A stretch of DNA of 8,203 nucleotides from Bacteroidales bacterium (GCA_017429885.1 JAFROA010000428.1:1-8203), one strand, 5' to 3'. Counted from the first letter of the stretch, positions 1-6,833 are shown. The notes: generated by a model from the letters alone, not told the origin. Made by a program: numbers and translations.

Positions 1-258
1 ATCATTTTGTTATTCATTCTATTAGCTCCTGTTATAATCTTTGTTCTGCTGGCTTGGTGGATTATAGCCTGGATTCTGGGGCTGATATTTCCCGGGAAAG
101 AGTTTTTCCCAATCAAAAAGATATATCATTCTGTTTCTCCTTGGTTTAAGAGGACCTTTGGAATCAGTCTTGAAGATGCCGCAATAGCCTCAATCCTTGT
201 CGTTGCTATAGGAGCTATCCTGGATGGCGTGTCAAATCTATTCTCAAAGAGAGATTAA
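1..258 (+). CDS. Small two-helix membrane protein, probably 5'-partial
   Basis: I do not recognise this protein. The frame is open to the left edge of the window. The first possible start inside it is a TTG at position 7 (83 residues), so the true start may lie outside. The visible N-terminus is a long hydrophobic helix (about residues 2-28, rich in L, I, V and W). A short basic and aromatic loop follows (about 30-55, with several K, F and W), and then a second hydrophobic stretch (about 57-76). The protein ends in a charged tail, SKRD. This suggests a small inner-membrane protein with two helices. It is followed after six bases by another unrecognised gene on the same strand, so the two are probably co-transcribed. 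By eye this DNA is more AT-rich than the large genes downstream. No function can be assigned. Confidence 0.6.
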   Translation: MILLFILLAPVIIFVLLAWWIIAWILGLIFPGKEFFPIKKIYHSVSPWFKRTFGISLEDAAIASILVVAIGAILDGVSNLFSKRD

Positions 259-264
259 TACTGA

Positions 265-783
265 ATGTTTGAATATCATATGGCTAAGAACTCCGCAAAT
301 GATCCTGATCTCAATTGGCTGGAGGATTTGTTAAGGAATTCAACGGATGAATCTTCCGCAGACCTTTTTGATGACGACCTTCCGGAGCAGGGGACTCCAC
401 TCCGGAGGGTGATGGAATCGAATGGCATTCTCACTTCAGATCAGCGGGCCAGGTACGAGACTTATGATCCTGCTAATCTTGGTTGCAGTCCAGATAATCC
501 TATTATTATCGAGGAGACGGACGGATATGTTCATCTTGAATATGAACTCCTGGAATTCATTCTTCGTCCCGTTCCGTACAGGTTTGTGGATTACAAGGTG
601 GAGAAGCAGAGCCTTGTACAAAAAGGTGACCGTCATCTGGATTCATTGAAGGTTCGGATTTATTCCCATCCGATCATGCGTCAGGACGCTGACGGCAAGT
701 TCGTCATTCCCGAGCCGGAATTTCTTGGCACTGAGGAATATTGGTTCGACATCACCGCCGGTTTCGATGCGATGGCTATCTGA
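265..783 (+). CDS. Hypothetical acidic protein, 172 residues
   Basis: I do not recognise a family. The protein has no signal peptide and no hydrophobic helix, so it is probably cytoplasmic. Residues 11-42 are strongly acidic and polar (including DESSADLFDDDLPE) and may be partly disordered. From about residue 70 the sequence looks folded, with alternating beta-like and charged segments (PDNPIIIEETDGYVHLEYELLEF near 76-98) and a second segment around 101-165. The start used is the ATG at 265. A second in-frame ATG at 280 (MAKNSAND) is equally plausible because neither has a clear ribosome binding site. It lies six bases after the small membrane protein, which suggests one transcript. It is separated from the downstream acyltransferase by a repeat-containing gap, so membership of that operon is doubtful. 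Confidence 0.65.
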   Translation: MFEYHMAKNSANDPDLNWLEDLLRNSTDESSADLFDDDLPEQGTPLRRVMESNGILTSDQRARYETYDPANLGCSPDNPIIIEETDGYVHLEYELLEFILRPVPYRFVDYKVEKQSLVQKGDRHLDSLKVRIYSHPIMRQDADGKFVIPEPEFLGTEEYWFDITAGFDAMAI

Positions 784-793
784 GACTCCATTT

Positions 794-905
794 CGGGCAA
801 GGTCGAATTAAAGGGGCTGGACCGTGCCGGGGGAAATGGCATTGCAGGGCAGTCAGGGGCCTTTTCAGCGGGCAAGGTCCCTGCTATGAAATTCGACCTT
901 GCCGG
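794..905. repeat. Inverted pair of REP-like palindromes
   Basis: Two palindromic units lie in the gap after the unknown gene. Unit B (871-903) is GGCAAGGTC, a 15-base loop, then GACCTTGCC: a perfect 9-bp stem. Unit A (796-828) is GGCAAGGTC, a 15-base loop, then GACCGTGCC: 8 of 9 pairs. The reverse complement of A aligns with B at the same length and also shares AATTC beside the stem, so the units are inverted copies of one another. The outermost arms form a perfect 14-bp inverted repeat (796-809 with 890-903). This is the architecture of REP doublets (BIMEs) or of a very small inverted-repeat element. No transposase is present here. Neither stem is followed by a T-run, so a simple intrinsic terminator is less likely. 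Confidence 0.6.
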
Positions 906-924
906 GCCACTTAACCACCTTAAG

Positions 925-955
925 GAAAAAATCCGTATCTTTAAACGATTTTTTC
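925..955 (+). promoter_or_regulatory. AT-rich hairpin/operator with possible -7 box
   Basis: A perfect 9-bp inverted repeat (GAAAAAATC at 925-933, GATTTTTTC at 947-955) with a 13-base loop ends seven bases before the acyltransferase ATG. The loop contains TATCTTTA (936-943), seven of eight matches to the Bacteroidota -7 consensus TAnnTTTG. No convincing TTTG -33 box is seen upstream. The site could be an operator dyad over a promoter, or a 5'-leader hairpin that hides the start region. The T-run in the downstream arm could also act as a weak terminator for the genes to the left. The inverted repeat is certain, the function is not. Confidence 0.4.
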
Positions 956-962
956 TGACCTG

Positions 963-2783
963 ATGGGTAAAAAGTTATTAATTAGCAAGGAGGGCCTGCG
1001 TCAAGCTTTGGGGCTGAAAGGCCTGGTGGGGAAGTGTGTGGCCGGAGCCCTGTATGGGATCCTGGGTATCGGAAAGCTTAACAAAGTGTACCCTTATGTG
1101 GCTGATCTCCAGGGCCATGAATTCTCCGAGGAAGTCTTGAGGAGGTTCGGTATCTCATATGAGGTTCCGGAGGATCAGTTGGGTAATATCCCTTCAGAAG
1201 GCGGTTTCCTGACAGTCTCGAACCATCCGTTCGGCGGAGCGGACGGACTGATTCTCAACGCTATAATAGGTCCACGCAGAAAGGATTTCAAGATTCTGAC
1301 CACCTTCCTCCTGGCGAAGGTCGCCAATCTGACGAAATGGTTCATTCCTGTGGATAATTTCTCGACAGGAGGGGCGAAAAGCATCACCGGGATACGAACG
1401 GCTCTCAGCCATATCTCTTCAGGAGGTGCCCTTGGGCTGTTTCCTACAGGTGAAGTGTCAACCTACCAAAAGAAGGGAAGGAGGACCGCTGTCAGCGGAA
1501 AGCGAGTGATTGAAGACAAACCATGGCCGGAGAACATCACAAAGCTGATAAAAAACTCCGGGCTGCCTGTCATTCCTATATTCTTTGACGGAACCAACAC
1601 CAAGTTGTTCCATATCCTTGGTAAGATTCATCCGAGGCTAAGGACTGTCAGGCTGGTCCATGAGTTGACCTGTAAGAACGGAACCCTCGTCAAGGTGCGC
1701 ATAGGCAAGCCGATACCTGCGTCCGAGATTGCTGAAATGGACATCCCGTCTCTAGGGGAATATCTCCGCAACCGGACTTATGCCCTTGAGGCCCAATGCG
1801 TTTCTTCTGATAGTAACAATACGGTGCAGGAGATGTCTCCTATTGCCGAGCCTGTCGATCCTGAATTAGTTCGGGCTCAGATGTCCAAACTTGAGGATAA
1901 ATGTCTATTCCAGGCGGGGGAATACAAAGGGTTCCTCCTCGACGCCACGGACGCTCCTGATGCCATGCGGGAGCTTTACCGTCTTCGCGAAGAAACATTC
2001 CGGGCGGTTGGGGAAGGGACCGGAAAACCGCTTGACACAGATTCTTTTGACGGGCATTACAAGCATCTGATCTTGTGGAGTGTTCCTAATGGAGAAATCG
2101 TTGGGGCCTACCGTGTAGGGTACGGCTCGAAGATCATCCCAAATAAGGGGAAGGAGGGTCTGTACACGGCGAGTTTGTTGAGATTCGGTCCGGGTTCGGA
2201 CAAGGTTCTTGCTCATGGCATGGAACTGGGCAGGTCCTTTGTGGCACTTAAGTACCAACGAGAGGTGCTTCCTTTGAAATTAATGCTTTCCGGTCTTGCC
2301 GTAGCGATGGCGACAGATCCCGAGTCTTCCTACTGCGTCGGGACCGTGAGCATCAGCGATGCCCTTCCGGACTTTTACAAGAGCTTGGCTATCTATTTCT
2401 TAGAGAGAGATTTCCGTCTGCCTGACGCGGATAATTTCGCAACGGCGCCGAATCCTTTCCAACCGGATTTCCTGCGAGTCAATCCTGAAGACCTTCTGGC
2501 GAGAATCCCTAAGGGTGATATCGACGCCTTCGATAAACTTCTTGGAACCATTTCTGACGGAAAATACCGGCTTCCGGTGCTGCTCAGGAAATATTTCAGT
2601 TGCGGAGCAAAAGTGGCCTGCTTCAATGTTGACCCCTCATTCAATAACAGTCTGGATGGGATGATTGTCTTGGATAAGAGTGATTTCCCGGTGCCCATGA
2701 TGCGTTCCCTCACCCGTCCTTTCCAGAAAGAAACGGCTGAAATGGTGTTCCTCCATTTCTACGGAACTCCTAATCCAGAATAG
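963..2783 (+). CDS. Bifunctional PlsC-GNAT aminolipid acyltransferase (OlsF/GlsF-like)
   Basis: This is a 606-residue two-domain protein. The N-terminal part (about 1-280) is a PlsC-type O-acyltransferase. It shows SNHPFGGADG with H88 and D94 (spacing H-x5-D, where the classical motif is H-x4-D), FPTGEVS at 160-166 in place of the usual FPEGTRS, and a hydrophobic LPVIPIFFDG at 201-210. The C-terminal part (about 310-606) resembles OlsB-type N-acyltransferases of the GNAT fold: REETFRAVGEG near 342-352, D358/D363, IVGAYRV at 379-385, ELGRSFV at 421-427 and GTVSIS near 460-465. In the OlsF family the C-terminal domain puts a 3-hydroxyacyl chain on the amine of ornithine and the N-terminal domain adds the second acyl chain. 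Related Bacteroidota enzymes make glycine lipids, so the head-group amino acid is not settled by sequence. It probably acts at the inner face of the cytoplasmic membrane. The next gene starts two bases after the stop, implying translational coupling. Confidence 0.85.
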   Translation: MGKKLLISKEGLRQALGLKGLVGKCVAGALYGILGIGKLNKVYPYVADLQGHEFSEEVLRRFGISYEVPEDQLGNIPSEGGFLTVSNHPFGGADGLILNAIIGPRRKDFKILTTFLLAKVANLTKWFIPVDNFSTGGAKSITGIRTALSHISSGGALGLFPTGEVSTYQKKGRRTAVSGKRVIEDKPWPENITKLIKNSGLPVIPIFFDGTNTKLFHILGKIHPRLRTVRLVHELTCKNGTLVKVRIGKPIPASEIAEMDIPSLGEYLRNRTYALEAQCVSSDSNNTVQEMSPIAEPVDPELVRAQMSKLEDKCLFQAGEYKGFLLDATDAPDAMRELYRLREETFRAVGEGTGKPLDTDSFDGHYKHLILWSVPNGEIVGAYRVGYGSKIIPNKGKEGLYTASLLRFGPGSDKVLAHGMELGRSFVALKYQREVLPLKLMLSGLAVAMATDPESSYCVGTVSISDALPDFYKSLAIYFLERDFRLPDADNFATAPNPFQPDFLRVNPEDLLARIPKGDIDAFDKLLGTISDGKYRLPVLLRKYFSCGAKVACFNVDPSFNNSLDGMIVLDKSDFPVPMMRSLTRPFQKETAEMVFLHFYGTPNPE

Positions 2784-2785
2784 GC

Positions 2786-4315
2786 ATGGACAGTCCTGTA
2801 TGGGTATATCTGTTGGGACTGGCCGGAATGGGCATTTATGGCCTCCGGATCCTGATCCAGTGGTACATGTCGGAGAAATCCAAGCGAGTGGAATCTCCGG
2901 GAATATACTGGGTCCTCAGCAGCGTGGGAGCTGTTGTGCTGTACCTCTACGGTTGGCTTAGGAAGGATTTCTCAATCATATTCGGGGAAAGTGTGGGCTA
3001 TTACATCTACATGTGGAACATCAGCATCCTCGGCCTTTACAAGAAGGTGCCCCGTTTCGTGATAGTTCTCCAGGCTGTCTTTCCGTTGGTTATTTTGGCA
3101 TTGATAGTCAGGGATTTACCTACTTTCACCGAGACATTCATCCATAATGAGTATGTGCCGATGAAGCTACTCCTTTTCGGGGTTGCCGGCCAGGCCGTAT
3201 ACGAGCTCCGCTCTGTCTACCAGCTTGTCTACAGTTACCGTCGCAAGGCGTCCATACTTCCCACCGGACATTGGGTGATGGCTGTAATCGGGTCGGTCAT
3301 GATAATCATCTACGGTCTGATCCGCCACGACTGGGTTCTTGCGATTGGTCAGTTCTCTATAGTGTTCTCTTTCCGCAACCTGATGCTCTCAATCGCTTCG
3401 TCTAACAGAATGAAAAAGGCTACTAAATTGTTGATGGTGAGGCCTGTTTGTTTTGGCTTCAATGAGCAGACAGCATCCAACAATGTCTTCCAGCACCGTT
3501 CTACGCAAGAGAATGTCCAGAAATACGCCCTCGAAGAATTTGACGGAATGGTCAGTATTCTAAAAGAGCACAACATTCCTGTGGTGGTTGTGGAGGACAC
3601 ACCGGAGCCTCAGACTCCTGACTCGATATTCCCGAACAATTGGTTCTCTACCCACGCCGACGGAACTCTTGTCCTTTATCCGATGTTCGCTCCAAATCGT
3701 CGCTTGGAGCGTGATCCAGCCACAATCAGGACGATTATGGGGGCCGCTGGAACGAAGAGGATCCTTGATCTTTCGGATTGGGAAGACAAGGGTAAGTTCC
3801 TCGAGAGTACTGGAAGCATGGTTCTTGACCGGAAGGGGAGGGTCGCCTATGCTTGCCGTTCTCCCCGCACTTCTGAGGTGGTTTTGGATGATTTCTGCCG
3901 CAAGTTGGGTTACAACGCGATTCTCTTTGACGCTGTGGATCGTGGAGGGAATCCTATCTACCACACCAACGTGGTGATGTCGATTGGCGAGAAATTCGCC
4001 ATCCTATGCGAAGATGTGATAATATCTCCGCCCGAGTTGAAGGTCATAGAATCCAACATATCAGCTTCCGGCAGGAAAATAGTCCGGATCACTGCCGGGC
4101 AGATGCGCCATTATGCCGCTAATGTCTTGGAAGTCAGGAATATCTTTGAGGAAACCTTTATTGTGATGTCTCAGACCGCAAAAGACAGCCTGACTCCTGA
4201 ACAGCTGGAGACCTTGGGCGGTTTCGGGCAAATCTTGACTGTCCAAATCCCTCATATTGAGGAAGTTGGTGGAGGATCTGCCAGATGTATGATGGCAGAG
4301 ATTATTTGCTGTTGA
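2786..4315 (+). CDS. LAB_N x2 membrane module fused to CtlX-like amidinotransferase-fold hydrolase
   Basis: This is a 509-residue fusion. Residues 1-205 hold two repeats of the LAB_N type (lipid A biosynthesis N-terminal domain): about 8-88 (GIYGLRILIQW, then YWVLSSVGAVVLYLYGWLRKD) and about 130-203 (VYELRSVYQLVYS, then WVMAVIGSVMIIIYGLIRHD). Each has about three hydrophobic helices, giving roughly six in all. No LpxB glycosyltransferase domain follows. Residues 209-509 instead match the guanidino-modifying (amidinotransferase) fold, closest to CtlX/citrulline ureidase. Features include MVRPVCFGFN at 217-226, the substrate-site-like PDSIFPNNWFS at 278-288, LESTGS with E340, the candidate catalytic H393 in YHTNVVM, and the candidate nucleophile C501 in GGGSARCMMAE. 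The triad is therefore complete. Family members hydrolyse citrulline to ornithine or act on arginine-like substrates. It lies two bases after the aminolipid acyltransferase, which suggests a joint role. Met209 (codon at 3410) is an in-frame ATG where a free hydrolase could begin. The stop overlaps the convergent gene. Confidence 0.82.
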   Translation: MDSPVWVYLLGLAGMGIYGLRILIQWYMSEKSKRVESPGIYWVLSSVGAVVLYLYGWLRKDFSIIFGESVGYYIYMWNISILGLYKKVPRFVIVLQAVFPLVILALIVRDLPTFTETFIHNEYVPMKLLLFGVAGQAVYELRSVYQLVYSYRRKASILPTGHWVMAVIGSVMIIIYGLIRHDWVLAIGQFSIVFSFRNLMLSIASSNRMKKATKLLMVRPVCFGFNEQTASNNVFQHRSTQENVQKYALEEFDGMVSILKEHNIPVVVVEDTPEPQTPDSIFPNNWFSTHADGTLVLYPMFAPNRRLERDPATIRTIMGAAGTKRILDLSDWEDKGKFLESTGSMVLDRKGRVAYACRSPRTSEVVLDDFCRKLGYNAILFDAVDRGGNPIYHTNVVMSIGEKFAILCEDVIISPPELKVIESNISASGRKIVRITAGQMRHYAANVLEVRNIFEETFIVMSQTAKDSLTPEQLETLGGFGQILTVQIPHIEEVGGGSARCMMAEIICC

Positions 4316-5405
4316 TGTGCAGCACCAAGTATTCAGAGCGGGTGCCGATGCGGATCTTGGCACCCCATATCCCAAGTCCTGAGCTAATGTAGTAATGGGT
4401 GTCGCCTTTCTGGAGGTGCCCCCAAGATTTCTCGTACATCGCGTCCGTGATCCATGAAATTGGCCAAACCTGTCCTCTGTGAGTGTGGCCGCTGAATTGG
4501 AAGTCAATTCCGGCTTCCTCGGCTTCCGACAGGTTGTACGGCTGGTGGTCCAGCAGGATCGTGAAGAGATCCTTCGCTTCGCTCAGGATGCCAGGGGGCG
4601 GTAGAATCTCATGTATGGCGGCCCGGCAGGGGTAGGAACGGTCGTTGCGGCCGACGATCCGGATGCCGAGAGTGTCTATGTAACTGTCTTTCAGCAAACT
4701 TATTCCGGCATCCTTGAAGAACTTCTCGGAGCCCTCGACATTGCTATAATACTCATGATTCCCGAGGACAGTGAAAACCGGAGCTGAAAGTCTCTTGAAC
4801 TCTGATGCGTAATCTTCTGCTAGAACAGGCCTCAAGCTTCTGTCGACTATATCCCCGCCTATTAATATCAGATCGGGGTTCTCTGCGTTAAACAGATTCA
4901 CCCAGCGTCCCAATTCCGTCTTGCGGTTGTGGTAGCCGAGATGCAGGTCACTGGCGAGGACCACCGTCAGAGGTTTCTCCAAAGGCTTTGATGTCTCGAG
5001 TGTTAACTCCTCGCGGTGCTTGTTGTGATAGTGTGAACCTCCAGCGCACAATAGCAGGGTGACAGCTCCGGCGATTACTCCGAGCACCGCCCACGATTCT
5101 TTCAGAAAACCTTTGGGAAGAAGATGGCAAAGAGACAGGATGTCCAGGATAATGAAGGCCAAGGCCAGATACAAAAACGCTATCAACCAAGTGTTTCCGA
5201 TCTGATAAAGAGGAATCGCCGCCCTGTAAGGGACCTTCTCCAAAAAGGCGAATCCGAAGAAGAAACTTGCCATCCAAGCCAGGAACAGACCCACGATGGT
5301 GAGCCGTAAGAACCATCCTGACGGGACCAGCCTCCAGATGTGCCAGGCGACATAGAATGTGGCGGCGCACACCACCCCCATGAAGGCGAGGAAGAAGGCT
5401 TTCAT
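4302..5405 (-). CDS. Membrane-anchored calcineurin-like metallophosphoesterase
   Basis: A 367-residue protein with a membrane N-terminus of about four hydrophobic helices (near 1-24, 33-55, 72-92 and 103-122) and a C-terminal metallophosphoesterase domain (about 145-367). The two-metal signature is complete: SDLHLG with D153 and H155, GGDIVD with D185, LGNHE with N216 and H217, H287 in LLDHQPY, and GHTH with H307 and H309. The layout is that of YkuE-type membrane phosphoesterases, a group that also includes LpxG-type UDP-diacylglucosamine hydrolases. The substrate cannot be read from the sequence; a phospholipid or nucleotide-lipid is possible. The ATG follows directly on the TAG of the PurF-like gene (TAGATG), so translation is probably coupled. 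Its last 14 bases overlap the 3' end of the convergent LAB_N-CtlX gene. Confidence 0.87.
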   Translation of the reverse strand: MKAFFLAFMGVVCAATFYVAWHIWRLVPSGWFLRLTIVGLFLAWMASFFFGFAFLEKVPYRAAIPLYQIGNTWLIAFLYLALAFIILDILSLCHLLPKGFLKESWAVLGVIAGAVTLLLCAGGSHYHNKHREELTLETSKPLEKPLTVVLASDLHLGYHNRKTELGRWVNLFNAENPDLILIGGDIVDRSLRPVLAEDYASEFKRLSAPVFTVLGNHEYYSNVEGSEKFFKDAGISLLKDSYIDTLGIRIVGRNDRSYPCRAAIHEILPPPGILSEAKDLFTILLDHQPYNLSEAEEAGIDFQFSGHTHRGQVWPISWITDAMYEKSWGHLQKGDTHYYISSGLGIWGAKIRIGTRSEYLVLHINSK

Positions 5406-6833
5406 CTACTTGTTCTCTTCTTCGAGGGTGAAAGCGGAAGAACCGTCAAAGCAGTGGAGGCACAGATCTTCCTTAGGAAGGCCGATGCTCTTGACAAGGG
5501 TCTCTATGGTGCTGAATTTAAGGGAGTCGAGGTTGAGTTGACGGGCGATCTCATCCACCATGCGCTTGAACTCCGGCGAGTCCGCATCAGTATATTTCTC
5601 GACATTCTTATCCATGTCGCCCTCAAACTGTTTGATGATACGCCTCGTGATGAGCTCCAACTCGGTTTTGCTCGTGGAGAAGTTGAGGAAGGGGCAGCCG
5701 AACACAAGGGGAGGACAGGCTATGCGCATGTGGACTTCCTTGGCTCCGCTTTCATGAAGCTGCTTGGTGTTGTCTCGCAACTGCGTGCCACGGACGATGC
5801 TGTCGTCGCAGAACAGGACTCTCTTGTCCCGGAGCATATCAGCGTTGTGGATAAGTTTCATCTTAGCCACAAGATCTCTCATGCTCTGGTATGATGGCAT
5901 GAAGGAGCGTGACCAGGTCGGGGTGTATTTGGCTATGGTCCTCATGTAAGGAACACCGTGGCCCGCAGCGTAACCGACTGCCATTCCGATGCCGCTGTCT
6001 GGCACTCCGCAAGCGCAATCCACCTCAATGTCGTCCTTGGAGCCCATCTCTTTTCCGCAAAGGAAGCGTGCCTCCTCGACGTTTCGTCCGTCGTAGCAAG
6101 AGGTGGGGAATCCGTAATATATCCAAAGGAAGGAGCAGACTTGTTTGCGAGGGTTCGGTGCCCGGAGTTGTTCTATCCCATCCGCCTTTAAGCGGACAAT
6201 CTCTCCAGGACCGATGTATCCGGTAGTGTCGAACCCGAGGTTGGCGAAAGCGGTGCTTTCGGAGCTCACGGCCATAGCCCCATCCTTTGAGCCAATGGCG
6301 ACCGGGGTGCGTCCCCAGGCATCTCTGGCGGCTATGATTCCATCTTCGGTCAGAATCAGCAAAGAGCAGGAGCCTTTAACCTCCCTGAATACGTTCTCAA
6401 TGCCTTCCACGAAGGTCTTGCCTCTCACGATCAAGAGACTGATGAGTTCTGTGATGTTGATCTTTCCGCTGCTGAACTCGGTGAGGTACATCCCCTCGTC
6501 CAGAAATTTTCGCGAGAGCGCCTCCGCGTTGTTGACCCTTGCCACAGTGACGAGGGCGAACCGTCCGAGGTGGGAATTGACCAGCATCGGTTGGGCGTCT
6601 GTGTCGCTGATGATGCCGATGCCGGAGTTGCCGGTGAATTTTCCGAGCTCGTCCTCGAACCTGCTGCGGAAATATCCATTCTCAAGGCTGTGAATACCTC
6701 TCATGAATCCCCGCTCGGGGTCGTAAGTCGCGAGACCGCCTCGGCGGGTCCCCAGATGGCTGTTGTAATCTGTGCCGTAGAAAAGGTCGGTGGCACATTC
6801 CCGTTTTGAAATAGTTCCGAAGAAACCTCCCAT
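5406..6833 (-). CDS. PurF-like phosphoribosyltransferase with degenerate glutaminase domain
   Basis: A 475-residue protein, counted from the ATG at 6833 (MGGFFGTISK). Longer readings from a TTG at 6902 add a leader unlike PurF. The C-terminal phosphoribosyltransferase half is well preserved: GVPDSGIGMAVGYA near 276-289 and the PRPP-binding VLFCDDSIVRGT at 339-350. Cysteines 233, 380, 458 and 461 (contexts QVCSF, FGCPF and CLHC) fall where the Bacillus-type PurF binds a 4Fe-4S cluster. The N-terminal half has the overall PurF Ntn-hydrolase layout but lacks the catalytic N-terminal cysteine (MGG instead of MCG). The usual HTRYST and HNG motifs are replaced near GIGIISDTD and VARVNNA. PurF makes phosphoribosylamine in the first step of purine synthesis. 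This protein could do so only with ammonia from elsewhere, or it may be a paralogue with another role. Bacteroidota genomes, as I recall, carry such a MGGFFG form besides a conventional PurF. It lies between rseP and the metallophosphoesterase. Confidence 0.85.
   Translation of the reverse strand: MGGFFGTISKRECATDLFYGTDYNSHLGTRRGGLATYDPERGFMRGIHSLENGYFRSRFEDELGKFTGNSGIGIISDTDAQPMLVNSHLGRFALVTVARVNNAEALSRKFLDEGMYLTEFSSGKINITELISLLIVRGKTFVEGIENVFREVKGSCSLLILTEDGIIAARDAWGRTPVAIGSKDGAMAVSSESTAFANLGFDTTGYIGPGEIVRLKADGIEQLRAPNPRKQVCSFLWIYYGFPTSCYDGRNVEEARFLCGKEMGSKDDIEVDCACGVPDSGIGMAVGYAAGHGVPYMRTIAKYTPTWSRSFMPSYQSMRDLVAKMKLIHNADMLRDKRVLFCDDSIVRGTQLRDNTKQLHESGAKEVHMRIACPPLVFGCPFLNFSTSKTELELITRRIIKQFEGDMDKNVEKYTDADSPEFKRMVDEIARQLNLDSLKFSTIETLVKSIGLPKEDLCLHCFDGSSAFTLEEENK

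Noticed and set aside
784..962. A short gene in the gap before the acyltransferase
   Set aside because: The only open frame reaching into it is antisense to the end of the upstream gene. The gap is better explained by the paired palindromes and the AT-rich leader.
2786..3409. Calling the LAB_N region lipid-A-disaccharide synthase (LpxB)
   Set aside because: Only the LAB_N membrane part is present. The glycosyltransferase domain of LpxB is absent and a CtlX-like domain follows instead.
3588..3977. Plus-strand open frame of 129 codons and its minus-strand counterpart near 3560-3964
   Set aside because: Both lie within the CtlX-like domain, whose own frame contains the catalytic motifs.
4307..4324. 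TGCTG/CAGCA hairpin as a bidirectional terminator
   Set aside because: The stem is only 5 bp with an 8-base loop and no T-run follows on either strand. It is better treated as chance within coding sequence.
4061..4507. Minus-strand open frame of 148 codons across the convergent junction
   Set aside because: It overlaps two well-supported genes in a different frame and carries low-quality composition typical of shadows.
5340..5894. Plus-strand open frame of 184 codons
   Set aside because: It lies antisense to the PurF-like gene and the start of the phosphoesterase, both with clear motifs. Its translation shows no domain and looks like a frame shadow.
6145..6693. Plus-strand open frame of 182 codons
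   Set aside because: It lies fully antisense to the PurF-like coding region and has no recognisable protein features.
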